From: Diphasiastrum complanatum
Lineage: Eukaryota; Streptophyta; Lycopodiopsida; Lycopodiales; Lycopodiaceae
Assembly: GCA_029204225.1 (NCBI GenBank)
Contig: CM055103.1
Coordinates: forward strand, 42,179,368-42,243,367
Direction of reading: 5' to 3'
DNA length: 64,000 nt
The position numbers and the translations under genes were made by a program. Shown piece by piece: positions 1 to 12,735 of the stretch. A model generated the notes under the pieces. That model searched no databases. It had not been told where the DNA came from and worked only from the letters and a program-made list of their open reading frames with translations. Within the stretch, counting starts at the first letter, position 1, and each line of letters starts with the position of its first letter.

Positions 1-432
1 AAGATAGTGAGCTTGTTCACATTGTACTCAATGGTCTAGGGAGTGGCTTTACAAATTTGGTCCAAAGCTTTGCAATCCAAGACACTTTGTCTATATACAA
101 AAGCTACACAGTGTAGTATTGGCTGAAGAGTGTAGGATGATGCATACCAATGCAAGAATGAATGCTATTTCTCTACAGGTTGGTGATGAGAAAATTTCTC
201 ATTCAAAGGCAAGAAGAAGACCAATGGCAAGAAGAAGCACTTCAAGGAGACCAAGGAGGAGGATGAGGCTTCAAGCTCAAAGGGCAAGATCAAAGACAAG
301 TCCAAGTACAAATATTTTTTCTGTGGAAAAAAGGGACATTTTGCATCAGAATGTCTCAAGAAGAAGAAGGCACAAGAGAGCAAACAAAACAACATTGCAC
401 ATCAGGAGGAGGAGGAGGATGAAGAGTCATCC
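1..432 (+). pseudogene. Copia-1 gag, C-terminal part with degraded zinc knuckle
   Basis: Translation across shifting frames gives the end of a copia gag (UBN2-type) protein: a helical stretch with ELVHIVLNGLGS, a Lys/Arg/Glu-rich linker, then a CCHC-type knuckle. The knuckle reads FFCGKKGHFASEC, so the first cysteine is lost (Tyr/Phe in its place). Frame changes are needed near 115-180 and 300-430. Gag would form the virus-like particle and bind genomic RNA. This copy cannot make a continuous protein. Confidence 0.75.
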
Positions 433-1805
433 TTGATGGTTTCCAACAAACCACCATCATCAAAGAGCAACACCAATGATTCTTGGTGGATTGATAGTGG
501 GGCTAGTTCCCACATGACATATCAAAAGGACATATTCTCCACTTTACTTTCTTACAATGATTTACATAGATCAATCTATACTACAAGTAGTCAAGAATGT
601 AAGATAAATGGAATAGGAACAATTCCCTTGTATGTGGGATCATCCAAAAGGATGAATCTTGATAATGTTCTTTATGTTCCTAAGTTAACCAAGAATTTGC
701 TTAGTGTTGGCCAATTAATGGATAATGGCCTAGATGTACAATTTAAGCATGGAGTTTGTTCCATCCTTAGAAATGATGAATGTATAGCCAAAGGCTTTAA
801 GCAAGGTAGATTGTTTAAGCTTGATGCTAATGTTGCAGTGGAGAGTCTTGGCAAAGGTGGAGTTATCAAAGGTGGAACTGTGGCAAAAAAGGTTGGGCCA
901 CCCCAACTACAAAGCCATGGAATCTATGGTAGCAAAGGAGCTTGCAGTTGGACTCCCCAAGCATTTTTCAAAGTGTGGGAAGAGATGTGAAGCATGCAGC
1001 CTCTCAAAGGCTCACAAACTACCCTTCTCAAGATCTACATCAAGATCAAACTCTCCTCTTGAACTCATCCATTCGAATATTCATAGTTTTTCACATGATT
1101 CTAATGGTGGTGCCAAGTACTATGTAATCTTCATTGATGACTATTCTAGACTTTGTTGGATGTACCTCTTGTCTAGCAAATCAATGGTGTTTGATTCTTT
1201 TGTAAAGTTCAAGACTTTGGTAGAAAATCAACTTAGTACCAAGATTAAGGTATTAAGGAGTGATAATGGAGGTGAATATATCTCCAATAAGTTGATTGAC
1301 TTTTGTAGTTCTAATGGCATATAGAGGGAGTTGTCATGTCCATAACACCCCTCAACAAAATGGAGTGAGTGATAGAAGAAATAGATCTCTTTGTGAGTGT
1401 GCTAAGGCCTTAATTTTAGATGCTTCTCTATCCAAACCATTTTGGGGTGAAGCAATAACTTGTGCTAACTATTTGTGCAATAGATTGCCAAACCAAGCCA
1501 TTGGAGGAATCACACCATTTGAATCTCTATTTGGAGAGAAGCCCAATCTCAAGGATCTCAAAGTTTTTGAATCCACTTGCTATGTACACCAACCCTTGGA
1601 TAAGAAAAGGAAGGATGATGCAACATCCATCAAAGGCATCTTTGTGGGATATGGTGAGAATAGCAAAGGTTATAGAGTCTTCAATCCCATCACTAGCAAG
1701 GTGATAGTGAGTAGGGATGTTATTTTTTATGAAGGACATGCTTGTGATTTGGATGATAATGCTACTAATCATCTTGATGCCAAGGATCATGCTAGGATGG
1801 AGTAG
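433..1805 (+). pseudogene. Copia-1 protease and integrase
   Basis: The protease begins at 433 and has the active-site region DSWWIDSGASSHMT, followed by the GAG-pre-integrase zinc region (RLGHPNYKAM, then CEACSLSKAHKLPF). The integrase core carries FIDDYSR and VLRSDNGGEY. Two of the three catalytic acids appear altered: the first Asp (usually in HSDIHG) reads HSNIHS, and the Glu (usually GVAERKNR) reads GVSDRRNR. Frames change near 860-900 and 1320. The C-terminal integrase region with VFVGYGENSKGYRVF-like spacing ends at 1805. The enzyme would have inserted the cDNA; this copy is dead. Confidence 0.9.
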
Positions 1806-1889
1806 GAGCTTCCAAGTAAAGAATTTGAGGGTCCACCTCAAGATGCAAGAACTCCAAGAACTCCAAGAAGATCTACAAGGGCAAGATCT

Positions 1890-3587
1890 GTGCCCGAGCC
1901 ATTGAGGCTCACCTATGATGGTCAAGGTGATCAAAGGGAAGGCTCATCATCTTTCACATCTTACACCTTTCTTACTTCAATGTTAGATGAGCCAACATGC
2001 TATAAAGATTCTTGTAAGTCTAAAAGTTGGATGGATGCTATGCAAGTAGAGTATGATGCTCTTATTGAGAATCATACTTGGGATCTTGTACATCTTCCTC
2101 AAGGGAAGAAACCTCTTGACTGCAAGTGGGTATTTAGATTGAGGTATAATCAAGATGGATCAATAAGCAAGCATAAAGCTAGGCTTTTTGCCAAAGGTTT
2201 TTTACAAACCAAAGGCATTGATTATCATGAGACTTTTGCTCTTGTGGCTAAGCTTGTTACTATCAGGTTGATCATTAGTCTTTCTACAACCTTCAATTGG
2301 TAGCTATTCCAACTTGACTTCACAAATACATTCCTCAATGGTTATTTGGAGGAAGAGATCTACATGAGGAAACCCAAGGGCTTCATCAAGGCAAAGCATA
2401 AAGGAAAGATGTGGTTTTTGAAGAAGAGCCTTTATGGGCTCAAGCAAGCACCTAGAGCATGGTACTCTAGGCTAAACTCTTTTCTCATTTCCATCAAGTT
2501 TGTAATGAGTGCCTATGATCCATCATTGTATATAAGTTTTCATGAAGGCATGATCATTATTCTTGTTTTGTATGTAGATGACATTATCTTGAGTGGTAAT
2601 GATCTAGATGGAATTAAAGATGTAAAAATTGCTTTAGCAAAAGAGTTTAAGATGGTAGATCTCGGCCTATTAAGCTTCATTCTTGGAATAGAGGTTATTA
2701 GAGGATGTGATTTTAGCTTCATTTGTCAATCTTAATATGCTACATCCATCCTAGATAGATTTGGAATGAAGAATTGTAAAGGCATTGAGACACCGATGGA
2801 GCAACATGTAAAAGCATCTATTGGTTGTGATGAAGCATCCTTTGAGGACATCACATTATATAGAAGGCTTATTGGCTCCTTGATCTATTTAACTATAACT
2901 AGACCTGATCTTAGTTATAGTGTTGGAAAGTTAAGCCAATTCATGCAAAGTCCTCTAGTTTCACATTGGAAGATGGCCAAAAGAGTTCTTAGATACATTT
3001 CATCCACTAAGAATTTTGGCATTTTGTATAGAGGAACTAATCTTGGCTTAAGAGCCTATAGTGACTCGGATTTTGCAGGTGACAAAGTGGATAGAAGATC
3101 AACAAGTGCCTTTGCCACCTTTCTATGTGATGGAGTAGTATCATGGCTTTCCAAAAAGCAAGATACCATCTCCCTATCTTCCACAGAATCCAAATACAAG
3201 GCCTTGACATCAACATGCAAGGAGGTCTTGTGGCTCAAAAGGCTATTGGTGGAGCTTCATGTCATGGAGGAGGAGATCCCTATAATTTTTTGTGACAACC
3301 AATCAGCCCAATCACTTGCAACTAATCCTACATTCCATGCAAGGAGCAAACACATTGAAATTGCTCATCATTTTGTGAGGGAAAAAGTGCAAGCTAAAGA
3401 GATCAAGCTCCAACACGTGCCATCATCAAGTTGCTTGGCTGATTTGTTTACTAAATCTTTACCTAAAGATTCATTTGTCAAGCTTAGATCTTCAATTGGA
3501 GTTATTGATAAAAGCATTGTGATCTCCAAGGCTAGATTTGAGGAGGAGTGTGAAAAATTGCCTACATTGGCAAATCTAGCCATGTAG
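1890..3587 (+). pseudogene. Copia-1 reverse transcriptase and RNase H
   Basis: Reverse transcriptase (RVT_2 type) spans about 1990-2760, with CKWVFRLRYNQDGS, SLYGLKQAPRAWYSRL and the catalytic VLYVDDIIL. RNase H follows, with YSDSDFAGD, STESKYKALT and CDNQSAQSLATN. In-frame stops occur at TAG 2302-2304 (a CAG codon in related copies) and TAA near 2734. The last residues of the frame (stop at 3585-3587) read into the 3' LTR by about 38 nt, which is common in this group. It is non-functional. Confidence 0.93.
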
Positions 3588-4239
3588 AATATTGTACATT
3601 TTGTCAATATTGTTTGTTGGTTACTTGAATGGCCAAAGTGCCACTTGTACATTCACACCTAAAGTAGGTTACCACGAGTCAAGAGGAGTGGTTGTGTCCA
3701 TTTGGTAGTGATTCCTACTTTGTAGGATACAGACCATGATTTATGATGAGATTTGTACCTACCATGCACCTACCAAGCATGACTCTTGGATCTAGGCTAG
3801 GGTTTTCACATTAGGGCAAGAAAGTGGAGTCTACTTCCTTATTACATGCTGGATTTTCACCTAACTTAGCAAAGGAAGTGTGTTTTATTATGTATTCCCA
3901 TTCTCCATAGTGAGAAGATAGAAACTTTTTGGAGCCTCAAGGAGAAACTCATGTTTCCTCTCATTGTATGGTGATTGCTCTTGATTTCCAATGAAACCCA
4001 AATTTGGCACATTGTAAATATTGTCTACAGGCCGTACTATAGCCTTATTTCCACACGTGTGGAGTTGGATTACACTTATTGATGAATGCTTTGATTTTCT
4101 CTACTTGTTTTCTATCAAGCTGCTAAACTAGATCTTGTTTTCTGATGACTAGTTTCTGAAAGTTGTTTAACAAGCATACAATCAACCTTGTGGATCATTC
4201 AAAGATCCATTTATGGTCCTTAGTACTGTACTTTTCACA
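3549..4239 (+). repeat. Copia-1 3' LTR with polypurine tract
   Basis: A purine run GAGGAGGAG (about 3540-3548) is followed by TGTGAAAA, and 691 bp later the matching TTTTCACA ends at 4239. The 8-bp terminal inverted repeats TGTGAAAA/TTTTCACA and the tract position define this as the 3' LTR. Confidence 0.9.
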
Positions 4240-4882
<643 letters not shown>

Positions 4883-5445
4883 TTAAAATCCTATAGCTGT
4901 AGTGGAGACAACTTCAACCCAAAATCTCTTGGGCAACGATGCATGCGCTAGCATACCTTCGGTAGATTCGGCTAAGCCATTAGACTGAGGACTGTAAGGA
5001 GTGATGAATTGCTGCTCAATGCCTTGGTTTTGGCAGTTCTCCTTAAACTCAATAGAGATATATTCTCCACCATTGTCTGATCTTAGAGCCTTGATCGTCC
5101 TTCCAGTCTCTTTCTCTGCACGCTCCTTGAAGATTCTGAAGCAGTTGAAGGCTTCTGATTTCTTCCTTATAAAGTACACCACAGTCCTTCTAGAAAATTC
5201 ATCAATAAAAGTTATAAAATACTTGCCATTCTTCACCAAAGAATTTTTCATCGGGCCACAAATGCCTGAATGTACAGTGTCTAACAATCCTCTAGCAATA
5301 TGCTGATGGCTTGATTTAAATGGTTTCCTAGTCTGTTTACCAACTATATAGTTTTGATAGACATGTAATTCAACTTTATCAGGAGGATTGTCTTGTCTAG
5401 ACATTTGTTGTACAACAACATGATTCAAATGACCAAGTCTATAAT
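4883..5445 (-). pseudogene. Copia-2 integrase fragment (left half, split by CACTA)
   Basis: The minus strand encodes the start of a copia integrase: RLGHLNH, then GPMKNSLVKNGKYFITFIDE, IKALRSDNGGEYIS and YSPQSNGLAEST. The fragment stops at about 4883 with no reverse transcriptase after it. Upstream it breaks at 5445 in the middle of the LWHYRLGHLN motif. The other half of that motif lies at 18538 and above, so the CACTA element inserted inside this reading frame. Confidence 0.9.
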
Positions 5446-5950
5446 CACACTACACATATGTGTGTTTTGCCACGCGACGCTGCCACGCAAACCTGATACT
5501 TAGCCGAAATTTTGACATTTTTCTTATGCATGGCACTACCACTCGTGGCATATCCACGCCAAAACTTTTTCGAGGACCCTGCCAGTGAAATCCAGGCTGG
5601 AGGTGAGGTCTGGCAAAAAAATTTTAATTTTGCGTGGCCACGCAAAATTTTTTAAACTCAAAACTTAAAATATGAGCGCCAAAATATGTCGGCGTGGCAC
5701 AGCCATGCATGAAAGTGCCACGTACAGTTGTTATTTAACCAACTGTCAACTGACATGATTTTTTTGGGATTTGCCACGCGTGGCAAATCTCCAGAGAAAA
5801 TTCTAGAGCGATGGCTTTTTTTATTGCCATGCGTGGCAAAACGAAAAATTTTCCATGTGTGGCAATATTAAAACACAATACTTAAAAAAATTTGCTTTGG
5901 AAATTTGCCACGTGTGGCAATGCCACGCATGGAAAAATTAGTTTGTTGTA
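5446..5950. repeat. CACTA left subterminal repeat region
   Basis: About 500 bp hold many variants of the palindrome TGCCACGCGTGGCA and half-sites such as TTGCCACG and CGTGGCA, in both orientations. In En/Spm elements such subterminal motifs are bound by the TnpA protein to bring the ends together. By position and symmetry with 18240-18534 I infer the same role here. Confidence 0.85.
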
Positions 5951-6640
5951 ATTTTTTTTTATTTATTATGAATAATATGTTAATAAACAACAACTTTATG
6001 ATTAATTTAAAAACAAATAAGATTTTTTTTTAGATTTTAAAGGAGTGTATACTCCTAATAAAATGTGGACTAAAAATCAAATGATCATTATCTCAAATTA
6101 TTATGCTCTGACGAATTGAAGTTATTATCAGTCGAATATTACATGCTATCTTATGTATTTATGACATTATGATGTGTTTCTATATTGAGAAAATTCTATA
6201 ATCAAAATTTGACATTAATTTCAATATGGTATTAATGGGTAAAAATATAAGCGTGAGCTTAATATGCATTTGAAAGGATGCTAAGTACCTTACAATTAAG
6301 AGCCATGTGGTAGCTTGTTCAGCTAATTTGTTGATAAAAAAATTGCAATGTTATACACCTTTGTGTGTTTGCAAAGATCAATGAATAGTCGAACAATATT
6401 GTGACAAAGCTTATTATTATCTCAAAGAAGATGCTTTTTAATTATAATATATAAATAATCAACACATATATCTTTTAATTAGTTCACACATTTATTAATA
6501 TTGATAAAATTTTCTAATTCTAAGTGATTGTGAGATGCGTTTGAAATGAAACTTTAGAAATTCAACATCGTAGAAAAATATAATAATTTTAATTTGGGAA
6601 CAATATATATTGACCACAATGGATCATTTTATGACAAAAT
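5951..6640. other. Non-coding region inside CACTA
   Basis: AT-rich DNA between the subterminal repeats and the 3' end of the transposase gene. I see no coding potential. Confidence 0.6.
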
Positions 6641-6661
6641 TATTTGTGACATGTACAAACT

Positions 6662-9600
6662 TTATTCATCATCGCAAGATTCAAATTCATCAACCAATAC
6701 ATCTTGCAACTCATCTCCGCTAAGATGATTTTCATCATCACTATCGAAATCAAAACCTCTCTCAATATTGTCCTCATGCAAAGAATCATTGTTGTCCTCT
6801 TTATCATTTGAGTCATCGGAATCATCAATTCTCGGGTTTTCAATATTTATAAAACTCGAAGATATATGTACATCTTCATCAGATATACTGGTGTTGTCCA
6901 AATTTAGATCTTCCATTTCATTCTCAACATATGCATTTTCGAATACATGTCTTGAGCGTGGCTTAATTTAAACAACATACCACAAATCTTTGTTTAGTCG
7001 ATCTGGTTGAAGAAATACCTACACATTTAGCAATGTTAGGATTATATGTTTGTTATGCTCACATTTTAATTCACAATAAATAGATATAATGAAAAAGTAG
7101 TGTAGATGATTAATATAACATTGATCACAATTGACAAAAAGAAAAAATGTGAAATTTATGCACACCTGTTCACAATGATGAGACAACACCAATGTGTCTG
7201 AAAAGTCCATGCTTAATGTCTTGGTTGAATCGATAGCAAAAAAACCACTACGATCTTTTTTTATAGTTGCATTTGATCCTCTATAGTTGATTTTGAACCA
7301 TTTCACGTCAAACAACAAATATTTACCCATTTCACCAAAACACACCTCATATATGGCTTGTATGGTTCCTGCATACTCAAGCTCTCCAAAAATTGGACTT
7401 TGATCTCGAACACTACTCCGACTTTTTTGATGGAAGGATGTCATCACACCACAATCATAAGTTCGTCGTTTCATATCGATTGCTTCAATGCGATGATGAC
7501 GACCATATGCCCACATTGCACTATACTTTCGATGTCACACGTTGATTATAATTAAAAAATTTCTTTCATCGTACAAATTAAAATTGTTCACTTAAAAAAA
7601 TAGAGTTATAGACAAACCTTCCAATCACATCCTCTTGAAAATTCCCATTCTATGTCAGATATGAATTGTCCCTTTGATCTTGCTTATTGGAGTGTATCAA
7701 CCATCCAGTCTATAGTGCATTGGTTGGGCAATGGCTCAAGATCATGTGAAGGTGTAGCTTGACCTCTACCCTTATTGTGTCGGTGTCGATTTCTAGTCAA
7801 TACTTTTTTTTTTTCTTCATATAATTCCAACCATTTATCCATTACTCCTGAATTATATAGCATGAAGATTGAAATTTTTTCTCTCAAAATAGATGTCATT
7901 TTTTTAAGACTACCCATACCTTGAGGTTTTTCACCTTTCACCTCATTGCTTCCTCATCATGCCATAGTCGTGGAGCAGATGGATCTATTTGAAACAAAAC
8001 TTCGGTAACATAAAATAGAGATTCTCGCACTAACCATCTCTTTGACATGCTTCCCTCTGGCCTTGCCTTCTGACGCACAAAATCTTTCAACACTTTCATG
8101 AATCTCTCCAAAAAAAACATCCACCTACAAAAAAACAATGAGAACATTCTGTTATTTATAATTTGAAATAATCACACTACGTTTATTGAAACCACTAAAA
8201 TCAAATTCAAGTGTATTATACCTTGAGTACAGGACCGGCAATACCAACTTCTTGGACCAAGTGCACAAGCAGATGCACCTGTATGTCTAGGATAGAAGTT
8301 GGAAAATCTCTCTCAAGCATACATACAGCCTCCACCATATCTTCTTGTTTTGTTTGCACGTCTATCTCACGAATCTCCTTACCACACATCCATCTACATC
8401 ATGTTTGTAGTATAACTAGATTTTAGTACGTTCATATTATTTTTATCAAACTTGTATTAGAAAAAAAACATGCAATTTCATAAGATATTGATGTAAAAAA
8501 AAAAATTAAGTACCTGACAACGGATGCTAATTTGTAAATGGCATCACGAAGTTGATCAGTTAGACAGCCACGAATGCACATTTGAAATATGTACTCGACC
8601 ATCTTCAACCAATCATGAGATTTTAGACCATGGAGTTTTCTTTCAAATATGAATGATGTTCGTAGTAAATGAGTAAAACCTCTTGGTGTTCTCATCTCGC
8701 AAATGACTGACCATACGTACTTATACTCTTCTTTCGTAAGAATCCAAGGGGCTCTTGGAATACTATAGGTATTTCCATCAGTACATAATTTAGGCCAATA
8801 CTCTTTTTTTGTTTTTGATTCTTGTAATGTCTGGCAGAAATACTGTCTTTGTCGCCCACCAAGTATTTCCATATTGATTCACCCACATTTTTGAATATGT
8901 GCATAGGATCAAGCAAGTGATTGATCAAAAGGTTATTCCAATATGGTAAACAATGAAAGATGGATAGTCTTTTCATACCATTGATTGGCTTAGTCTCAGA
9001 TTCAATCCAAAGTTTGTGCCAATCTGCCACGGACATTCTCTTTGGAGGCATTCTTGTTTTTTATCTTCCTCCAAAGCCTCTTCTATGAGCATTTCTAAAT
9101 GGATGATTTTCATCATGCAAGTAATTGCGATGATTTTCATACACAACTTTGTTTAAATGACGTGAGTGGCGAGCATCAATATTTGGTCCACAAATGAGAC
9201 ACGCGTGATATCCAGAAGTTGTAAAATCTAAAAGAATCAAATCCAATTCGTGTTATAAATAGAATTCTTTTAAAGAATAAATATTGCATTCCTCAAAAAT
9301 AAATATACAAACATTACAAGTGACTTCATTTTATAGTCACCTGAACAATCGCCCAATCTTGGATAGTCATGCATAGTCCACATTAAAATCGCACGCAACA
9401 AAAATGTTTTGTCTTGAAGTGGACGTGAGATGTCATATGCTCGGACTTCCTTCCATAGTAGTTCTAGTTCTTCAATCAATGGTGAAAAGTAGATATTCAT
9501 ATTTTTTACTTCATGTTTTCTAGGAATTAGAAGTGCTAGCATGAGATGTCCTTTTTTAATGCTTAGCCAAGGTGGAATGACCAACACCACTGGCCACGTG

Positions 9601-10653
9601 CTTGACATTTTTCCAAAGGGGTTAACCCCGTTTGTTGCAAGTCCATATCTTATATTTCTTGTTTCACATGCGAAACATGGATATTCTTTGTCAATGTGTT
9701 TCCATGCAGGAGAGTCTGAGGGTACTCTCATGATCTCATCCAAAGAACGATGGCTAGCATGCCAATTCACAAGTTCTGCAAGAGACTTGCAACGAAACAA
9801 TCGTTGCAATCGTGGGATTATTGAAAAGTGTCGTAACACCTTGAATGGGATAGTGATCCCTTGTAAGTCATCTCGATATCGAGAAGTATCGCATATAGGA
9901 CAAGCTTTTAACCCTCGATACTCACCACGATATAAGATGCAAGCTTTTCGACAAGCATGATGCAATGTATAGTCCATTCCCATTGCACTCAACATTTTTC
10001 GTGCCTCACCTTTTTCCTTCTGGGAGTTGTACATTATGAAATGAATTTTCATAATATAAAATAAAAGATCATTTAGCCAACTAAAACATTTGTTTGAACA
10101 ACACATCTATTAAATTCTTAAAAAAAAATCTCAATCTTATTTACCCAAATAAGGATGTAACACTTGCATCACTCCATTTATATTTTGCTTGGAGGTTCAA
10201 TATAAGTAACGAAACGGACAAACAAGATGTCTTTGCTCCAAGATATAATGGTGTGTTTGATTCCTCTCTCAATTTTTTTTCCTCTGCACTAATCAATGAT
10301 TCACTATCATGTTCAGTGCGTTCTTCCACATTATGATGCTTATAGACGTTATTTATCAAGTTGTTCATGGTTTCAACTTCATCTTGAGTGCAAAAATCAT
10401 TTTCAGCACTTGATCTTGATTCTAAAGAAGAAGAAGAAGAAAATCGAGGCTGATTTGCTTTGGCACGTTGTTGTTCATCTATTTTCATCATGGCTCTCAA
10501 TCTCATATGCTCACGACGTGATAGTTGATTTATGTGCGGCCCATCGTATGCCAATCTTGTTTTGGATATGGAGTGACTGTTGTCATCGTCACTAGAGCTA
10601 GATGACAATTCATAGTCCTTCAAACATGGGAAACAAATTAACATATACATCAA
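6662..10653 (-). pseudogene. CACTA transposase, TnpD/tnp2 type (Transposase_21, DUF4218, DUF4216)
   Basis: Read from 10653 downwards. The N-terminal part (10653-10141) ends at a plausible GT donor. The next exon (about 10020-9339) has ARKMLSAMGMDYTLHHAC and DDLQGITIPFKVLRHF. Then come a cysteine pair region (9226-9061) and the Transposase_21 signature LLINHLLDPMHIFKNVGES (near 8900). DUF4218 follows with KLHGLKSHDWLKMVEYI (near 8600), DFPTSILDIQVHLLVHLVQE (8300) and RFMKVLKDFVRQKARPEGS (8060). DUF4216 is at 7516-7150 (EYAGTIQAIYEVCFGEMGKY), and the tail is very acidic (6916-6662). A stop at 9061-9063 and a frameshift near 8820 show decay. The family cuts and joins CACTA ends. Confidence 0.92.
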
Positions 10654-10861
10654 TTAACATATAAGACTGTCATTCATGAAAATTAAAACTAAAATTAAGA
10701 CATGCAAATCAAACACCATATCTTAAATTAAGGCATACAATATGAAATATAAAAAATATCAATTAATTCACATTCAGCATAAATTGCTCTCACTAAATAG
10801 ATAAAATGTATTTTGATATTCACAAGGTACATGCTTGAGTTTGGCTCAAAGCCTTTTGTAC

Positions 10862-12312
10862 TCATCTTGGAAGAGGGTGATTGAAGCTATATTTGATAAA
10901 TAGCTCTTCACCACATTTAATGGGCCTTATCGCACATACCATTACATATGTACTTTTTGAGTTCCTAGAAAAGTATTCTTCCTTTCCTTTGGTGCGTTCC
11001 TTGAAATCACAATTAGTTAATGAAGGGTGCCCAATGGAACTATTTATATATGCAGCAATACACCCCAATTGTATTGAGGTCCTACATAAGACATTAATGT
11101 GACAACACTATTCAAGAGGACATCAATGCTAGTCAAAGAAAATAAACCCAATCCTGCATTAGGAAAGTGCTCACTTGGCTTGATCATGTACGTATGACCC
11201 CAATATGAAAATGATGTTCCACATAATGGTACTGGTACTCTATCAGGACAACATGAATATTTCTTTCTATCAAAGGGCTTAACCAATGCTTCTAGGTAGG
11301 GAGGAAGGGGAGACTCAGTCAATGAATTTAAAACATTCTTGGATAAGTGAACAATACGTAAATTTGGTTGTTCATTTTCAAATCTTGTCAAAATGCATCC
11401 AAGTCGTGTTCTTTTCTTTAATGGAGTAAATCTAGATGGGATAGGAAGAAGAGGAGATTCTACACAAGGTATGTGAGGTGATGTGGGATGGATAGAATTG
11501 ATGTGAGGTGTCGTGGGATGGATAGAATCGATGTGAGGTGTCATGAGATAGATAGAATCGATGTGGTGATATCGTGGAATGAATAGAATCCATAGTAGAA
11601 TTTGCATGAGGTGTTGTGGGATGGATATAATCAATGTGAGGTGTCGCAGGATGGATAGAATTGATGTGAGGTGTCATGAGATAGATAGAATCGATGTGTG
11701 GTGACATCATGGAATGAATAGAATCCATAGTAGAATTTGCGTGAGGCATTGTGGGATGGATAGAATCCTTGTGAGGTGTCGTGGGATGAATAGAATCTAT
11801 GTGTGGTGATATCGTGGGATGTCAAATAGATTCCATAGAAAGATCTATGTGAGGTGTGGTGGATTGAGTGACGTGCGAAATGGAAAGATGCATAACTTCC
11901 ACATCATGAGGTGTGTAGTGACTAGTGACATCAACAAGATCTTCGTCTAATGCCAAAAATGATCCATAATCGATATTTCTTATCTTGTTGATAAGATTGT
12001 CAATCGACGTGTTATAAGACATTGACACCAATATATTATTCTGCAAGAGTGAAACATTACACAAGCATTAGTTTTATTTTTTTCAAAAAAATTATAAATA
12101 TGTATATGATAAGAATAGTACTAAATAGTCAAAATGTACCTCCAAATCCACATCGGGCTCCTCAATGTGCTTTCCAAACTTCCACAGACATAGCCCATTG
12201 AATAATCATAATTAACCAGCATCACATGAGATAGCTCAAACAGCTTGATGTCTATCAATGTAAAAAGTCTCCTGAGGCTCCTCATAGAGTGATCAACTTT
12301 GAGGGATTTCAT
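10862..12312 (-). pseudogene. SET-domain protein with TPHIDSIHPT repeats, carried by the CACTA element
   Basis: The minus strand upstream of the transposase reads through a non-repetitive part (12312-11850), a run of about 10-residue repeats of the type TPHIDSIHPT (11830-11460), then a SET domain. The N-terminal SET part shows AGLGLFSLTSI and MSYVG (about 11190-11090). The C-terminal part shows AAYINSS, NCDF and AIRPIKCGEELFIKYSF (11060-10870). Between the halves a stop and shortening remove part of the core, so methyltransferase activity is doubtful. SET proteins usually methylate lysines, often on histones. Its position in the same orientation directly before the transposase suggests it belonged to the transposon. 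Exon limits are uncertain. Confidence 0.72.
11432..11830. repeat. 30-bp minisatellite, in frame with the SET protein
   Basis: About twelve imperfect copies of a 30-bp unit, recognisable on the plus strand by GATGTGAGGTGTCGTGGGAT and GGATAGAATC. The period is a multiple of three, so on the minus strand each unit gives ten residues (T-P-H-I-D-S-I-H-P-T). Some larger units add an NSTMDSIHS variant. Confidence 0.9.
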
Positions 12313-12735
12313 CCAAATAGATTAAATTTGTTGCCTATCGTTTGGGAATGCCAAAATTTGATGCCCAATGTGTAGTTTCTTTTCTTATCACCCAACATGG
12401 CTCATCAAGTTATTAGACTCAACTAGTTTCAAATCTAGTATATTTTGTTGCACCAGTTATTGTTGACATTTGATCCCTATCACATTAGATAGCTCAAATT
12501 TGCTATCTACCATTAAAGATAGTTGTATTTTTGGCCTTTATCACTTGAGATTGTCTATTGAGTGACGAAACCAATAGAATAGTGACTTCAAGACATTGAA
12601 ATAGTTTGAATTTGGTACCTATCACTTGGAATAGCTCAAATTTGATGCCTAACGTGTGATTTTGATGCTGATCACTCGACATGGATGATCAAGGGATTAG
12701 ACTCAACTAGTTTCGAATCTACTATGAATGAGATC
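12313..12735. repeat. Degenerate dispersed repeats around TCACTTGA...TCAAGTGA
   Basis: No gene. The sequence repeats sentences such as cttatcacttgacatggctc followed by atcaagtgattagactcaac. Each is an imperfect palindrome with TCACTTGA and TCAAGTGA arms. Copies lie near 12390 and 12670 and resume at 13710, 13850 and 14135. Confidence 0.7.

Larger units (their letters stand above)
1..4239 (+). mobile_element. Copia-1: Ty1/copia retrotransposon, 5' end outside window
   Basis: The window opens inside gag of a plus-strand Ty1/copia element. The order gag zinc knuckle, aspartic protease, integrase, reverse transcriptase, RNase H, polypurine tract and 3' LTR is that of copia (Pseudoviridae), where integrase precedes reverse transcriptase. 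The coding region is broken by several stop codons and frameshifts, so this is a dead copy. The 5' LTR and left target duplication lie outside the window. Its product is closely similar in style to Copia-4 and Copia-9 below. Confidence 0.95.

Noticed and set aside
11432-11830. The 30-bp repeats as a CRISPR array
   Set aside because: Units are contiguous without unique spacers, lie in plant DNA and encode a protein repeat.
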